Assembly (NCBI RefSeq): GCF_031755915.1
Contig: NC_083388.1
Span: 22,160,001-22,224,000 of the forward strand
Source: Ziziphus jujuba
Lineage: Eukaryota; Streptophyta; Magnoliopsida; Rosales; Rhamnaceae
Direction: 5' to 3'
Length of the DNA: 64,000 nucleotides
The number at the start of each line of letters is the position of its first letter. Position 1 is the stretch's first letter. The translations under genes and the position numbers were made by a program. The notes below the pieces were generated by a model that was not told where the DNA came from, ran no database searches, and saw nothing but the letters and a program-made list of their open reading frames with translations. This document shows, piece after piece, positions 34,401 to 46,259 of the stretch.

Positions 34401-35007
34401 CCAGCAATTATATGAAGACAACAGTTTTAGTTGTTGACTGTGGCTAATCACTATTTTCTAATAAAATTTGCAACTTTTGCTAACACTTACCATATAAGAC
34501 TATGGGAGATTTTTTGGAAGTGCAAGATTATATATGTGGTTGATTTTTTTTTATTTTTTATTTTTCCCCATCATTGATGGAATACAACTTCCTCCAAAGT
34601 TTAATCATGGATAATCTGCAAATTACTATAACTAGAACAGAGCAATGCCTATACCATTTATGTGTCAGTTTTCTTTGTGAAGGATTTATTGTCAAGTGAA
34701 ATTACAAATTTGATTTATGTCACATCATTTGAGAATATCAGTCTTAACATAAAAGGAAGCCAACCTTAAGATGTGGATGGAACATACTTTATCCGTGATG
34801 AATTTTAGGTTATGATAACAAACAAGTTGATCAGGATTCATGATTTGATGGATCAATGTAATTCTTGTTTTCAGTTTTAAGCAAAAGCATTAAAGTAACA
34901 CAATAAATTAACAGTAATTGTTTCTTCCGTGGGCTAATTGCTATATGGTTATTGTTTTACTTCTGTTATTTTTGTCTTATAAAGTCTGCATTATATACGT
35001 GACAGGA
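31404..35007. promoter_or_regulatory. Divergent intergenic region between IDM-like genes
   Basis: The two genes point away from each other. A pyrimidine-rich stretch at about 32925-33030 that ends before an A-tract could be part of the 5' UTR of the plus gene, with an intron running to the acceptor just before 35006. Simple repeats: (TA)n at 33169-33195 and a T-tract at 33400-33421. No other gene was seen. Promoter elements cannot be fixed by eye. Confidence 0.4.
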
Positions 35008-36675
35008 ATGGTTGGCTCATCTCAGCCTACAGATTCTAGTCCTGTCACAAAGTTAGATTCCGGCAATGCCCAAACTGGGATTGCAGATGATGACCAGCGC
35101 TTTCTTTTGTACTTCATTATAGGTACCTACTTTGGGCCTGACCTGAAACAGGAGAAGCAGCAGAAGTCAGTTTTGCAGAGAATAGCTGAGGGAATTCCAC
35201 CATATACTTCTGATCAGCTAGCTGGATCCCATGTAAAAACAGTGGAGCTAGAACGGGTTTATTATTATGTTCTTAGAAAAGCTGATCAATCTGCTGTTGT
35301 AAAATTACCTTTGTTGCACCAGTTCTTCCATGGCAATCTCCCTAAAAATGAACAAGACCCAAATGCCAATTAACCTCAGTTTCCTGATCTCTTTCCTTCC
35401 TTACTTCATACCCATTCACGATTCAAGAACCGATACAAGATCATTGAAAGCATTGTATTTATTAACAACCCAGAGATATCTTACATTAAGCCGGAGGACA
35501 TTGATAGGTTCAAGAGGCTAACTGGACTGGAGGATTTTGTTCTGGATCGAGATGCTGCAAGATTACACACAACTTCAGATGGTAGTGTTTTATACAATGT
35601 GGCAGTGCAGGCGGCTGAGCCTGATGCAGAGGTGGCTTCCTTTAAGTCATCTCGTAAATCGAAGAAATCAAAACGTATAGAAGAAGTCCTGGCATTCAGT
35701 GATCCTCTGCAACATGTCCATGTTGTGTCACCTGTCAGTAGTGTTCCATATAATGGCACACCTATGAAGTATAGCAGTTATGTGGCTCCTGTGCCAACTG
35801 AATATGGCTGTGATCCTGTTGGGAAAGTTGGCCCGGCTATGATATTTCTTCCTTCTCTTCCAGCTAAAACAGAGTGGTCCAATATTGTAGCTGCCACGAA
35901 AAGTGGATTTGCATTGACTGGGAGCGCAGCCATGGGGAAGGTGGGGCCAGTAATAGGACTAATGGACATAGGGGAATGTGAGGACTCTTACCTTTTTCGT
36001 GTATCTCTTCCAGGGGTCGAAAGAGATGAAAGTAAGTTTCCTTATAGGACAATCACTTAAAACAAATAATGAATTTTGTCTTTGAAGTAGATCCTAAAGT
36101 TTCTCATTATTGACTAAATAATCAACATGCATATTGTCAGAACACAGCTGCGTCCAACATATCTGAAGCAAACACATACTGAGTTTGGTTAGTGAAAAAA
36201 GTGACAAAATTGTTTGCCTTTCACTTTTCCCCACAGAGTTGCATGCAATTTGTTTTAAGTGTTTGTCTTTGCATTTTTCTTGATTTTATGGTCTGTTGTT
36301 AAAAACTGATTGCAGGAGTTCGATGTCAATTTTGATTGATTATGAGTGGTTTAGACGGTATTGACCATTTTATGTCTTTTAATTCCACCAGAACTGATCT
36401 CTTGAGGTACTTCATTTGTGATTACAGGGGGATTTAGCTGTGAAGTCGAAAATGATGGTAAAGTATCTATTAGAGGAGTGACTACAACAGGTGAGAAGAC
36501 AGTTTGCAGGTACTCCCAAGTATTTGAAATGCAAACACAGAATCTCTGCCCACCTGGCCATTTCTCCATCTCATTTAAGCTCCCTGGTCCAGTTGATCCA
36601 AAGCAATTTTCTGGAAATTTCGGCACCGATGGGATTCTTGAGGGAATTGTGATGAAAGGGAGGGATATGAGATGA
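35008..36675 (+). pseudogene. IDM2-like gene with an in-frame stop at codon 122
   Basis: Start ATG 35008, two bases after an acceptor. Exon 35008-36031 joins 36428-36675 across GT-AG in phase, giving a 423-codon frame. The N-terminal region (FLLYFIIGTYFGPDLK, VYYYVLRKADQSAVVKLPLL) and a linker (RYKIIESIVFINNPEISYIK) precede the IDM-type block (PAMIFLPSLPAKTEWSNIV) and the alpha-crystallin domain from about residue 315 ([40 protein letters not shown]). The only defect is TAA at 35371-35373, between NAN and PQFPDLF; both sides are in the same frame with no indel. A Tyr codon to TAA change would explain it. If real, translation yields 121 residues unless readthrough or internal initiation occurs. 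It could also be a sequencing error or an allele. Confidence 0.85.
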
Positions 36676-36721
36676 AAAGTTAACCATTGTTTTAAAACCT
36701 TGGCTCTTACTTTATGCACAG

Positions 36722-36786
36722 TTACTGTACATATTTGGTAGACAATGAATTGAATTACTGTACATTTTGGTAGACAATGAATTGAA
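36722..36786. repeat. Tandem duplication of about 33 bp in the 3' flank
   Basis: TTACTGTACATATTTGGTAG and TTACTGTACATTTTGGTAGA begin two adjacent near-identical units, just past the IDM2-like stop codon and probably in its 3' UTR. Confidence 0.8.
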
Positions 36787-36789
36787 GGG

Positions 36790-38229
36790 GTCGGAAATAC
36801 AAATACCAAATTGCCATTATTATAGCAAAATCTTCGTCTCCCTATTCTTACAGAGTTTTAACTATGATGAGCTTAACTTCATCTTATAAGACTTCAAAAC
36901 AATTTATAGTGGTGGTGGCTGCTCGGGTATTGTTTCTATGGATACATGGATAAATTTGTTCATATATAAAACCGTTTAACTTCCCATGAAAATCTCTCTG
37001 AATGTTTTCAGTCTTCAGTTCGCACAATTGTAGCTCGACATGGATTGTCCTTGGTAATCCGTTTTGATATTCTTTACACAAGAAATTGGAAGAACACCGT
37101 TGCTTGTTGTCAAGATGAACTTATTAAAGGATTCTGGTAAACTAGTATATGCGTCAAACTTCTTTTCCCAGTAATTTAGAAAAATCCCATGAAAATTTCA
37201 ATTTATATGGTAGAGCCACCGAGAAAAATGCCCTTCAGTCGGTGAAAGCAATTCACTTCAATTAGCTTCTAGGTAGCCACTTGAAATTGGAGGTACCATA
37301 AAGTTGCACTAGTTGCTGAAACTGACGTCCAACCACAAACACATAAAGTAAATATTAAGCGCAAGATGTGACGGCAATTCATTACACCTTGCAACCCCCT
37401 TTAAGTCACCTCTCAAAACACATTCTCTCTCTCCCTCTTGACAAAATTTCGATTTCTCATGAACTTGAGTGGCTATCATAGATTTGACTACAATTCCAAT
37501 AAACATAGACCAATCAACTTGAATCTGAAGCATTAATCATGGGATTATCACAAGTAATATATTTAATTGCCATGCCAAAATTGACTCTAAACGTTACTCC
37601 AAAGCAACAGTGGCCTGGCCCTTGGCCCTTCCATCTCAGAAAGCCATTCCCATACACCATTCCACAAACAACCATGCTCACAATGTTCCACGACTCTTAA
37701 AGAGGCATCCATAATGTTAGCCCAAAAAAAGAAGAAACAAAGATGCGGACGCGCACAGAATAAGAACCAAAGAGGAAATAAAAGTACTTGTTAAACAAGT
37801 GTCACGTTAAAGTACACATTATATTGTTTAAGTAAAACCAGCCAACTTGAAATAGAAAAGAACAAAAGAAAAAAGAAAATAAGCAGCCAAAAAGGACAGG
37901 TGCAATCAAGACCTGCTACTCTTCCGGACATTTTATATCTACATGAAGTCTGCCTTTCTCTTTAACTTAAATCTTGACTGCACCACTTCATTGCTAAAGG
38001 CCTCATGATTCTTTCAGTTTGAGATTCACAGGATATATCGATAAAAACTAATCTGCCAATCAAGTTTTTACATTAAGTTAAAACACAAAAAAGAAACAGA
38101 AACCAAATCACCACTTTCGCTGATATGTAAATGCAACACAATCAAATTGGATTTTCCATTTGTCTATGAAAAAGCAGTGGCAAATATAAGTAAAAGAAAC
38201 TTACGGTTCCCAATTTCCGGGCTAAGCCT
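36790..38229. other. Convergent intergenic spacer
   Basis: Lies between the 3' ends of the IDM2-like gene (+) and NF-YC (-). No ORF of note, RNA gene or repeat was seen. Confidence 0.5.
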
Positions 38230-39015
38230 CTAATGATCTGACGGCGACTGTTGTTGATCAGGTGCTTGCTGCCACATTTGCTGAGCCATGTAGGGGTGAG
38301 ACTGCTGGGCATACATAGCCGGATCCATCACAGGTTTACCCATGATCATCCCAGGAGCGCCGACCTGAGGTGCATGCTGAGGTGGCATATAGCAGTAAGG
38401 GAGGGCATCTGCAGGTCCCCCAACAGGAACTGTGCCTCTTGGAATAGATGCAACGACTTCATCTTTCAAGTCCTCCCTTGGCACGATATCAACCAAAAAA
38501 TCAAAGATATCAGTTCTTGTGATTGCTGCTGCAATGTCATTCTTCTGAAGCGTCCTACGTTTGTTCTCTTCTGTGTGATTCCAAGACCGCAAGGTCAGTT
38601 CTAAGATGAACATTTCACAGGCCCTGGCAAATATCACTGGTGCCTCAGCTGATATCATTCTTACATCCTCGTCAGCCTTCATTATCTTCTTGATCCTTGC
38701 TAAGGGAAGGCTATGGTTCTTGAAATCAGTTACCTTCTCGATTTCTTGGTATTGATTTGCCCAAAAGGATTGGAGCTGTTGCTGAAGTTGCTGCTGCTGC
38801 TGCTGGTGGATATGCTGATAAGCAAGTTGGTGCTGTGCAAGCTGAGCCCCACCAGGTTGACTGGTAGACTGAATGGCTCCAAGTGATGCAACTGAGCTGG
38901 GATTTGGGCCTCCAGTCATTTGATTAGACTGGTAAGGATTTGCACCATATGCCATTTGAACTCCACCACCAACCATCCCCATAGATTGGGCCTGGTTATG
39001 CCCTTGGTGATCCAT
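38230..39015 (-). CDS. NF-YC: Nuclear factor Y subunit C (CCAAT-binding)
   Basis: NF-YC pairs with NF-YB through a histone fold; the dimer then joins NF-YA or CONSTANS-type proteins at CCAAT or related sites. In Arabidopsis, close relatives NF-YC3/4/9 promote photoperiodic flowering and affect ABA and light responses. The frame is one exon of 261 aa from ATG 39015. The N-terminus is Gln-rich (residues 61-83). The histone fold spans about 100-180: HSLPLARIKKIMKADEDVRM, APVIFARACEMFILELTLRS, TLQKNDIAAAITRTDIFDFL. The tail is Pro/Gln/Met-rich (QQMWQQAPDQQQSP). An upstream donor-like AAAG/GTACC near 40490 suggests a 5' UTR intron, common in this family. No defect is visible. Confidence 0.96.
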   Translation of the reverse strand: MDHQGHNQAQSMGMVGGGVQMAYGANPYQSNQMTGGPNPSSVASLGAIQSTSQPGGAQLAQHQLAYQHIHQQQQQQLQQQLQSFWANQYQEIEKVTDFKNHSLPLARIKKIMKADEDVRMISAEAPVIFARACEMFILELTLRSWNHTEENKRRTLQKNDIAAAITRTDIFDFLVDIVPREDLKDEVVASIPRGTVPVGGPADALPYCYMPPQHAPQVGAPGMIMGKPVMDPAMYAQQSHPYMAQQMWQQAPDQQQSPSDH

Positions 39016-40946
39016 TCTCAACCAAGTAAACTAAATGCCAAATTGCCTCTGCTCTTAATGCAAACAGGACAGGTAGCATGAAAATTTGAATTAGGCAAAT
39101 CGAAAAATATTAAACATAATATGAAAGCATCCCAAAATCTAATCATGAAGGGTGTTCTTCAAGTGTAAAATCTAAGCTGAAAGAAGACTAGCTAGCAGGA
39201 CCCAAATTTACAGTTCCCAAAAATATAAAACCAAAATACATGTATAGTCCCGAGTCGCTTTCTTCAATCCTTTTACTAAAAGAAACATATGTTCAATGTT
39301 AGTAGAAATAGCTGGGTAAGATTGACACACCCTTGTAAGATAACCAAACTTCTGAACAAAAAATTACCTTCCAGTTGCGCTAAGTATTTTTCATTGAATG
39401 AATGAACCAGACACTATATATCTAACAACTAAACAATTTTTTTTCAGAAAAATTAACAATATATGGTTTGGCTCAAAACTTGTTAAACAGAGTTTAGGAA
39501 ATCTATTTCACTTTTTACATACTTTTTGGGAGAGGGCAAGAGCTTTTTAGTTGCTATCAAACAAATCGGAGTTACCCATAATGAGATAATCCAAACTTCA
39601 TCAACAACTAGAGCCATCATAAGACAGTTGGCTGACTTCACCAGATTAGAATACTTCACACCAGTATAGAATTGAATTCCTTCCTAAATAATAAGAAAAT
39701 GTCTCATCATTTACCATGATCTAAACTAGAGTTGAAGAAACCACTATTTGCCATTGGTGAATTGGTTCCAGATTTTATTTATTTTTTTATTTATTTTGTT
39801 TTCCCAGTATAACTTCAGGGAAGCTCAATTCTTGAGTCTTCATGGATGAAATTACCAAGATTCTAGTTGACATTTCAATAACCTCAAATTTCTACATATA
39901 TAATGTGAAATAATATTGGAAGATAACTTTAAAATAAATAAAAAAGCAGTGAAGAATTGAAATATAGAATTAAAGGGGAAAATTATGTTCTTTTCCTTTC
40001 AAAACAATATCCTTCCCATAGAAAATCACTCATATCATTTTGATAAAAAAAATTCGAGTAAAAAGAACAAAATACTAAATTTTTTGATGAAATTAACATT
40101 TTCCAACGTATTCGACTGGGCATTTAACTCTGTATCTGTATACACTTGAAATGTTGCAAAAACATAAAACAGAAAAAGAAAGAAGCAATAGACAGTGTAC
40201 AACACAAAAAATGAGAAACAAGCAATATATTATAACAAGTAACAATCATTGTTATATACAAACACTTATTGATCATTCAAACAATAAACACAAAATTATA
40301 TCCAAAATAACCATAATACACAAAATTAAAAAAACAAAAACTTTTTTTTTTTTTTTAAAAATAATCCTATCCAAAAGCAAATAATTGAATTGGCAAACGC
40401 CAAAATTCACCAAAAGAATAGGCCCAAGTCTGAACCTTCCCAGATATACACATATATATATTATATAGAAAGAGAAAAATTTTGGGTACCTTTACAAACA
40501 GGTGGCACTCTGCTACGAACAATTCAACACCTGAAAAGAAGAGAAAGAAAAATCTTTCAGAAGAGAGATCCACTGGGCAATGACAATCATGGTTCTTGAG
40601 CTTTTTTTTTTATTATTTTTTAATTTTCTGGGAATTCTTTCTCCATAGTGTAAAAAAGATCAAAGATCCAATAAAGTGCAAAAGAATTTTTTGCTTTACA
40701 AAAGGAAAAGCAAAAATTCATCATAAAATTAGAGCTTAGAACCCCCTTTTTTTTTTTTTCGTCCTTTTTTGTAACCATAAATGTATTTTCTGCGTACGAA
40801 CCTAAAAAAGAAAGAGACGAAAGCTGAGAGACAAGGGCGTTCGATTCTGACTTGCATTGTCAGAACCTTGCTTTTATGGAAGTTTTATTTTTCCTGTTAC
40901 CACTTTACCCCTTAAGAAAATTCAATTTTACAACATGGTCACTAAG

Positions 40947-40977
<31 letters not shown>

Positions 40978-41913
40978 CATTTTATTGAATTTTTTTTAAA
41001 TTTTTATTTAATTGTCATTGCTGGTACATGTGACTATGTGAGGGCTAGTTTTGTTACTAGACTTTAATACTCCCAAAAACAGAATATCTCTTTTTTGGTA
41101 AATACCAAAAACAGAATATCTTGTCACGATATTGGAAAAACTATTATGTTTTAAAATCAACTAATCTAATTTAAATAGTGAGTCACATAGCAATAACAAG
41201 TACATATATATATATATTTTTGGGGGGTTTTGATGGAACAGAGTACTAATGTTTGAAAAATTAATATAATCCACATGAGGCAAATCATAACCCATTAGAG
41301 ATATTACACATCAAAAACTTGTTTATGACATGATAAGGAGGAAAATGACAATTCAACAAATATAGGAGACTTTTTGAGATTGATTCCCTACATAATCCAA
41401 GTGCTTCCCAGTAACATGTTTTGCTTAGGTATAACAACCCATGTTGTCTTGCTAGAATCGAGTTGTGTAAGTTTGGAATTACCACACACGATGTTCTTGT
41501 AAAGGGAGACAAGAAAATTATGCTGCAATTAAAAATTATTCTTTGGGCCATGAATAATACTCTCTGTACATTTCCCAATTATAACTCTGCTTTCTTTAAT
41601 ATGAATTATAGAACTTTGGTACCAATTGACCAAAAAATTTACAAGAAAATAAAAAGCATTCATCCAATGAAGAAACAAAAGGCATTCATCCTTCTGTCGG
41701 GGGCTAGCTGATAAACTGGCTCATCTTCAAGTTGTAGTGTAGCGCTAGAATCTAGCATTCTTCTTTGCACAACCAAGAATGCTTATAGATGTGTATATGC
41801 ACAACAAATTAGAGTCCTGAGATGTCGTAGCTGCATCCCTGCACTGCCTCTTGGCATTAATCTAATAGCCCCCAAAAAATTAAAACTCATTTCAGAAGAT
41901 TAGATTAGATAAG
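39016..41913. promoter_or_regulatory. Upstream region of NF-YC
   Basis: Probably includes a 5' UTR exon near 40490-40700 on minus, a long 5' UTR intron, and the promoter beyond. A (TA)n tract lies at 40947-40974. The right end is 3' flank of the exchanger gene. No other gene was recognised; a plus ORF at 41421-41711 has no family resemblance. Confidence 0.4.
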
Positions 41914-44900
41914 TTACCCAGAAAACTTGGCAATAACTAAGCTAACGGCCATAAAAACAACATATAGACCAACAAGACAGAATCCCCAGAACCTAGGCAC
42001 TCTGAATCTGGACCATGTAATCACCAATAGAGAACCCATCAAGCTCAAAAGCAAGAACACAAAAGCAATCACGATGCCCACATGAAAATGAAGCTCATAT
42101 GCTTCTGGGTAAACATTGCTTGTTTGTATCACCAAAGCTGACCCAAGCCCAACAAGCATGTTAAACATCGGTCCGGCAAAGCACCCAGCCATGGCCATCG
42201 CAGGGTGGCCGGCCTTGGCAACTGCAACATCAGCAACCAGATCACCCACTGAATTCCCCCATGCAAGCACTGTAAGTCCTAGAATTGCTGGTGGCAACTT
42301 CAGGAGTGCCCCAAGTGTAGCAAGGCAATTCAGCAATTCTCCAGCCACAGTGGATATCCAGAAAACACTCATAACAAATGCTACGGTCACTATAGGCAAT
42401 TGCTCTGTTTTAGAGGGTTCAGTTTCTGTTATGAAGTGGAGAAGTGCAAGGGAGGAGCTTCCAAATAGTACTACAAACCAAAGAGGAAAATGGGTGTTTG
42501 GAAGGAGGAAAACGATTTTATGATTAAATGGCATGAATGAGTTGCAAGAATACAAAAGTACTAGTGGGCACAGAGCAATATTCGCTGACATGTAGAATCT
42601 GCTCCATTCAAAAGGTGAAGTTCGTGGAATTGTGAGCTTTAAAAGAAACGAGACAGGAAGCTCCCATAATTTTGGAATCTGCATAACAATAAAACGAGTA
42701 AACGAGTGCAATTTTAAATAGAACACAATGAACTTAATAGCAGAAAGAAAAATAAAGAATAACCGTCGTGGTATCTCCTAGGTCAAGAATAAAATTGATT
42801 TAATGATAAAGTTTGTGGTTCTGTTCCAGGTCACTAACTCTTTTCATTTAAAAGGAGAGAACAAGGGTTGAGGGTTAGAAGTGAGAAGCATTAAGATTAA
42901 ATAAAGAAACTGCAACATAGTGCATACAGCTTTTCCATGAAAATCTGTTTACCTACATGAACCCTTATAAGTCTTCGCAGAATTTGTGTCACAATCAAAG
43001 TTCTTATGACCACATCTAACTGTCAGCTAAAAGGAATCATGTATGCTCATTTCAAGTAGTCCTTACTCCAAAAAGAATCCTCTTTGGTTTTCATATTTCA
43101 ACTTTCAAAATGGCACATTTTGAGAATGATGACTAGCTCAATTACAGTAAACAAAAAGAGCGATTCAAATTCTTAAGCAAGAAATAAAGACTTATCAAAG
43201 AAATTAATTCAAGCTCTGATCCTGGGGGATGGAATACTAGATACGAAATTATGAAGACCAGACTGAGGTTTGAAACATATAACTGGAAGTTGGTTTGGAA
43301 TACAAGATTGACTAATGGCCTTGCTGATCTAGCAGCTAAGAAATCTTTATCTTCTGATTATTCTTTTGCTTTTGATGTCAGTAATTTTGATACCCTTCCC
43401 AAAGACTGATGGATTTGTTTATCATTGATAAGCCGGAAAATGGCTTTTGTAATCCTCCTTCGGGAAAGATTTTGGTGCTTAATGCAATGTTTATTTAAAA
43501 TATATAAAAATAAGAAATAAAAAAAAGGAAAGAGAAGAAAAATAGAGACCCACTGAAAATTAGGCATGAACCAACTCCAACTTCCTACCAAAGCCTTTTT
43601 TTTTTTTTTTTTAGGCTCCTTTAAATGAGAAGTTCTCAGTAATTGTACGCTAGTGAAATGTTTTCCTGGCTACTTTCTCCTTTGTGCCACCTCCCCATCC
43701 ATTTGCTCTGATATGGGTAACACTCCACTTAACAACCACAAGCACATAAAAAATTATGTTTTATTTAGGAAACTTAGATCCTCGCAAGTGCACCATTATG
43801 TGGCAACCTCAAGACCAATGAATATTGATTAGCAAGGCCTAGAAGCATGTTTTACAGCTCTCGTTCAATATTTCCACAGATTTAGCTAGTATGAAGTTTT
43901 TGCAATTACTATGTTATAAGCAAAATATGGTAGATACAAATAGAGGAATCCAATTATATGTCTTTCCTGACCAAGATCGTTGAAGATGATTCCATTCTAC
44001 AATTTCAACCATGAAGGAACTTTAGGCCACCCATGGTGCAATACACAGGTGTCATACTCTGCATGTGCACAAGGCCATAAGAAGGGGCATGATCTTAGTA
44101 ATGGAAACTATCTATGAGGATAGAAAATGGAGTTACCAACTAGCTGCTGCTTGTTCAGTGTGGAAGGAGATCAAACTAGATTCTCAGATAGCATTTATTC
44201 TCCTAAATGAAATTGAAATCTGCCCAACCTTTTACCACTGTTAAATGTACAAAAGATACTTATCTACTACATGTATAAGATCTTAAGATACAAAATCTAA
44301 AACGCAAAGGTCACTATTGTTGTAAACACTTCTCATTGATTAGAACTTGATACTAAAATGAATGCTATTCTTCCAAACATCACACTTAAATGCAATAATA
44401 AAACATTTAGTATATTAATTATACATTAAATTCAGCTAAAGTTTCTAATAAAAATCAAATTTTTATATCAAGCTTACCATTCCAAGGGTTCGCTGCAATC
44501 CAAAACTTGGCTTTCCTTTTTCCAAGTTGGCAGAAAGTTCTCGGATCTCGATATCAGGCACTGCCACCGCCACGCCCCTCTGTCCTTCAACATCTCCAAC
44601 AACGCCCATCTCACCCCCACTTTTCCCTTTGCCTTCACCCATTCCCAAATCCATCCAAAACACAATCCCAACGAAGAACAAGTAAAACCCAACAAACCCA
44701 ACAGCCTGCCAGAGAAAAATCTCGGCACTGAGATAAACATAGAACAAAAACAACGCCGCTGTCAGGTAAAACAGCACATCTCTCACAAACGGCGCCGGGC
44801 TCAAAGAAAAGGGTGCGGCGTAAATCGACACGAACCCAACAACGAAGGCCGATACGAAAGTACCCGCAGAGAGTATCGCGCCGAACCCAGTTCGATATTG

Positions 44901-45371
44901 ACCACCGCGGACCGCGGCGAGCGATGCGAACACATCGGGAGCCCCATTGCCGAGCGCCAAGAGGGTCACAGCAGCCATGCTGGGAGACAAGTTGAGGTGG
45001 AGAGAAAGCTTGGTTGTGACAACGGAGAAATGATCTTGCGCGGTTTTGATGAGAATGTAGAAGTGGAGGACGAGAATAAGAGAGAGGGAAGGGATAGAGA
45101 GAAATTTGTTCTGGTTGAAGAGGCAGAAATGGAGGGAAGAGTAGTTGAAGAGGCCATCAGAGGATTTGGAGGAGAAGGAAGAGCAAGAAAGCTCAACGGT
45201 GGAATTGTTAAGAAGAAGGGACCTACGTGGAATTAGAGGAAAAGAGAAGGAGGAGAATAGGGAAGGAGGAAATTGATATGGGGTTATGAGGAAGAAGAAG
45301 AGGAGGGTGGAGATCAGAAAGAGTGAAACAGAACAAGTTTTGAGAAGGGACTGAGGGAAAGAGAAGGCCAT
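41914..45371 (-). CDS. CCX: Cation/calcium exchanger, CCX family
   Basis: CCX proteins are NCKX-like antiporters of endomembranes that exchange Ca2+, K+, Na+ or other cations. Two exons, 45371-44478 and 42678-41914, join in phase 0 with GT-AG, giving 552 aa. The two alpha-repeat motifs are intact: GNGAPDVFASLA at residues 141-152 and GNSVGDLVADVAVA at 439-452. Roughly a dozen hydrophobic segments fall into two halves separated by a Gly/Lys-rich cytosolic loop (MGEGKGKSGGEMG). A Phe/Leu-rich N-terminus acts as signal or first membrane segment. The intron (1.8 kb) contains a LINE remnant. In Arabidopsis CCX5 adjoins NF-YC9, which supports a CCX5-type assignment, though the exact member is inference. 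The upstream TTG at 45383 is not a likely start. Confidence 0.93.
43200..43445 (+). mobile_element. LINE RNase H fragment, antisense in the CCX intron
   Basis: Plus-strand translation gives NWKLVWNTRLTNGLADLAAK, then KSLSSDYSFAFDVSNFDTLP. This matches the C-terminal end of the RNase H domain of plant non-LTR retroelements, where N-x-LAD-x-LAK is characteristic. A TGA interrupts after LPKD, and downstream frames carry ICLSLISRKMAF-like text. Only this 3' piece remains. Confidence 0.6.
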
Positions 45372-46259
45372 GCCATTCCCCAAACAAAAAAAGCAAAGCC
45401 TTTCTGTTTTTCTAAAACAAATTCTAAGCTACTGTCTCTTCTCTCTCTGTGTACTGTGTGTGTATGGTCTTTTTGAGATATTTTGACCCAGTAATGAATA
45501 TGTGATTGGTTGATGATTATCTGGGTTTCTCACTGTTTTTCTCTCTCTTTTGGCTGTGCACAGATCACAGTTTTTCAACCTCTTCTGGTGGAAAATGGAG
45601 AATTGGAGATCTACCACCCTTGCCTACTTCATATACGCGTTTTGACACTTCGTTTGGAAAAGGCTAGAGAACTTTCTTGGTTCTATGATGCATTACATGG
45701 CCGCTTGTGTGTGGACCTGTAGCTCTGTCACAGTTTTTTGGATTTATTTATTTATTTATTTATTTTCTTCTTTTGAATGCTTTTTGTTTGCTATTAAGCA
45801 TTGTCTAAAGCAAGAGAAAAAGGTTAAAAGAAAAAAGAAAAGCTTGTGGGGTCTTTGTTCCAAATTTATAGGCTCGAGGATTATGGATTATTCTGTGATT
45901 TGGTTTTGCCAGTCTATACAATCTCTTTATCTGTGAGCAAAAAGGAAAGTGTTTTTATGGAGTAGTCATCCATTAATTTTCACATCCATTAATTTTCAAG
46001 GTTCATCGGCTATGCGTAATTTATTTGAACTTATTTATTTAAAACTGACTTATGATTCAAAGAAACAAAGTTGTGGAAGAAAATTGCTTCCATCTCTCCA
46101 CTCTTTTTCTGCGTTCATTGAGAAAGCCATGTAGGAAAATTACCTTTTTTCTTCTTCTGAAAAATATCAAGTGTTTCCATTGGTGTGTAATCTTGTGTAC
46201 AAAGAATAAAAAATGGTGGCGAGAATTTACATATTTCATTATGCACGCAAAAACATATG
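45372..46259. other. Intergenic spacer
   Basis: Holds the CCX promoter (left) and the Myb/SANT gene 3' flank (right). Short (TTTA)n near 45746-45763. No gene seen. Confidence 0.5.

Noticed and set aside
44507..45236. Plus-strand ORFs across CCX exon 1
   Set aside because: They arise from the opposite strand of a hydrophobic coding exon and have no domain similarity.
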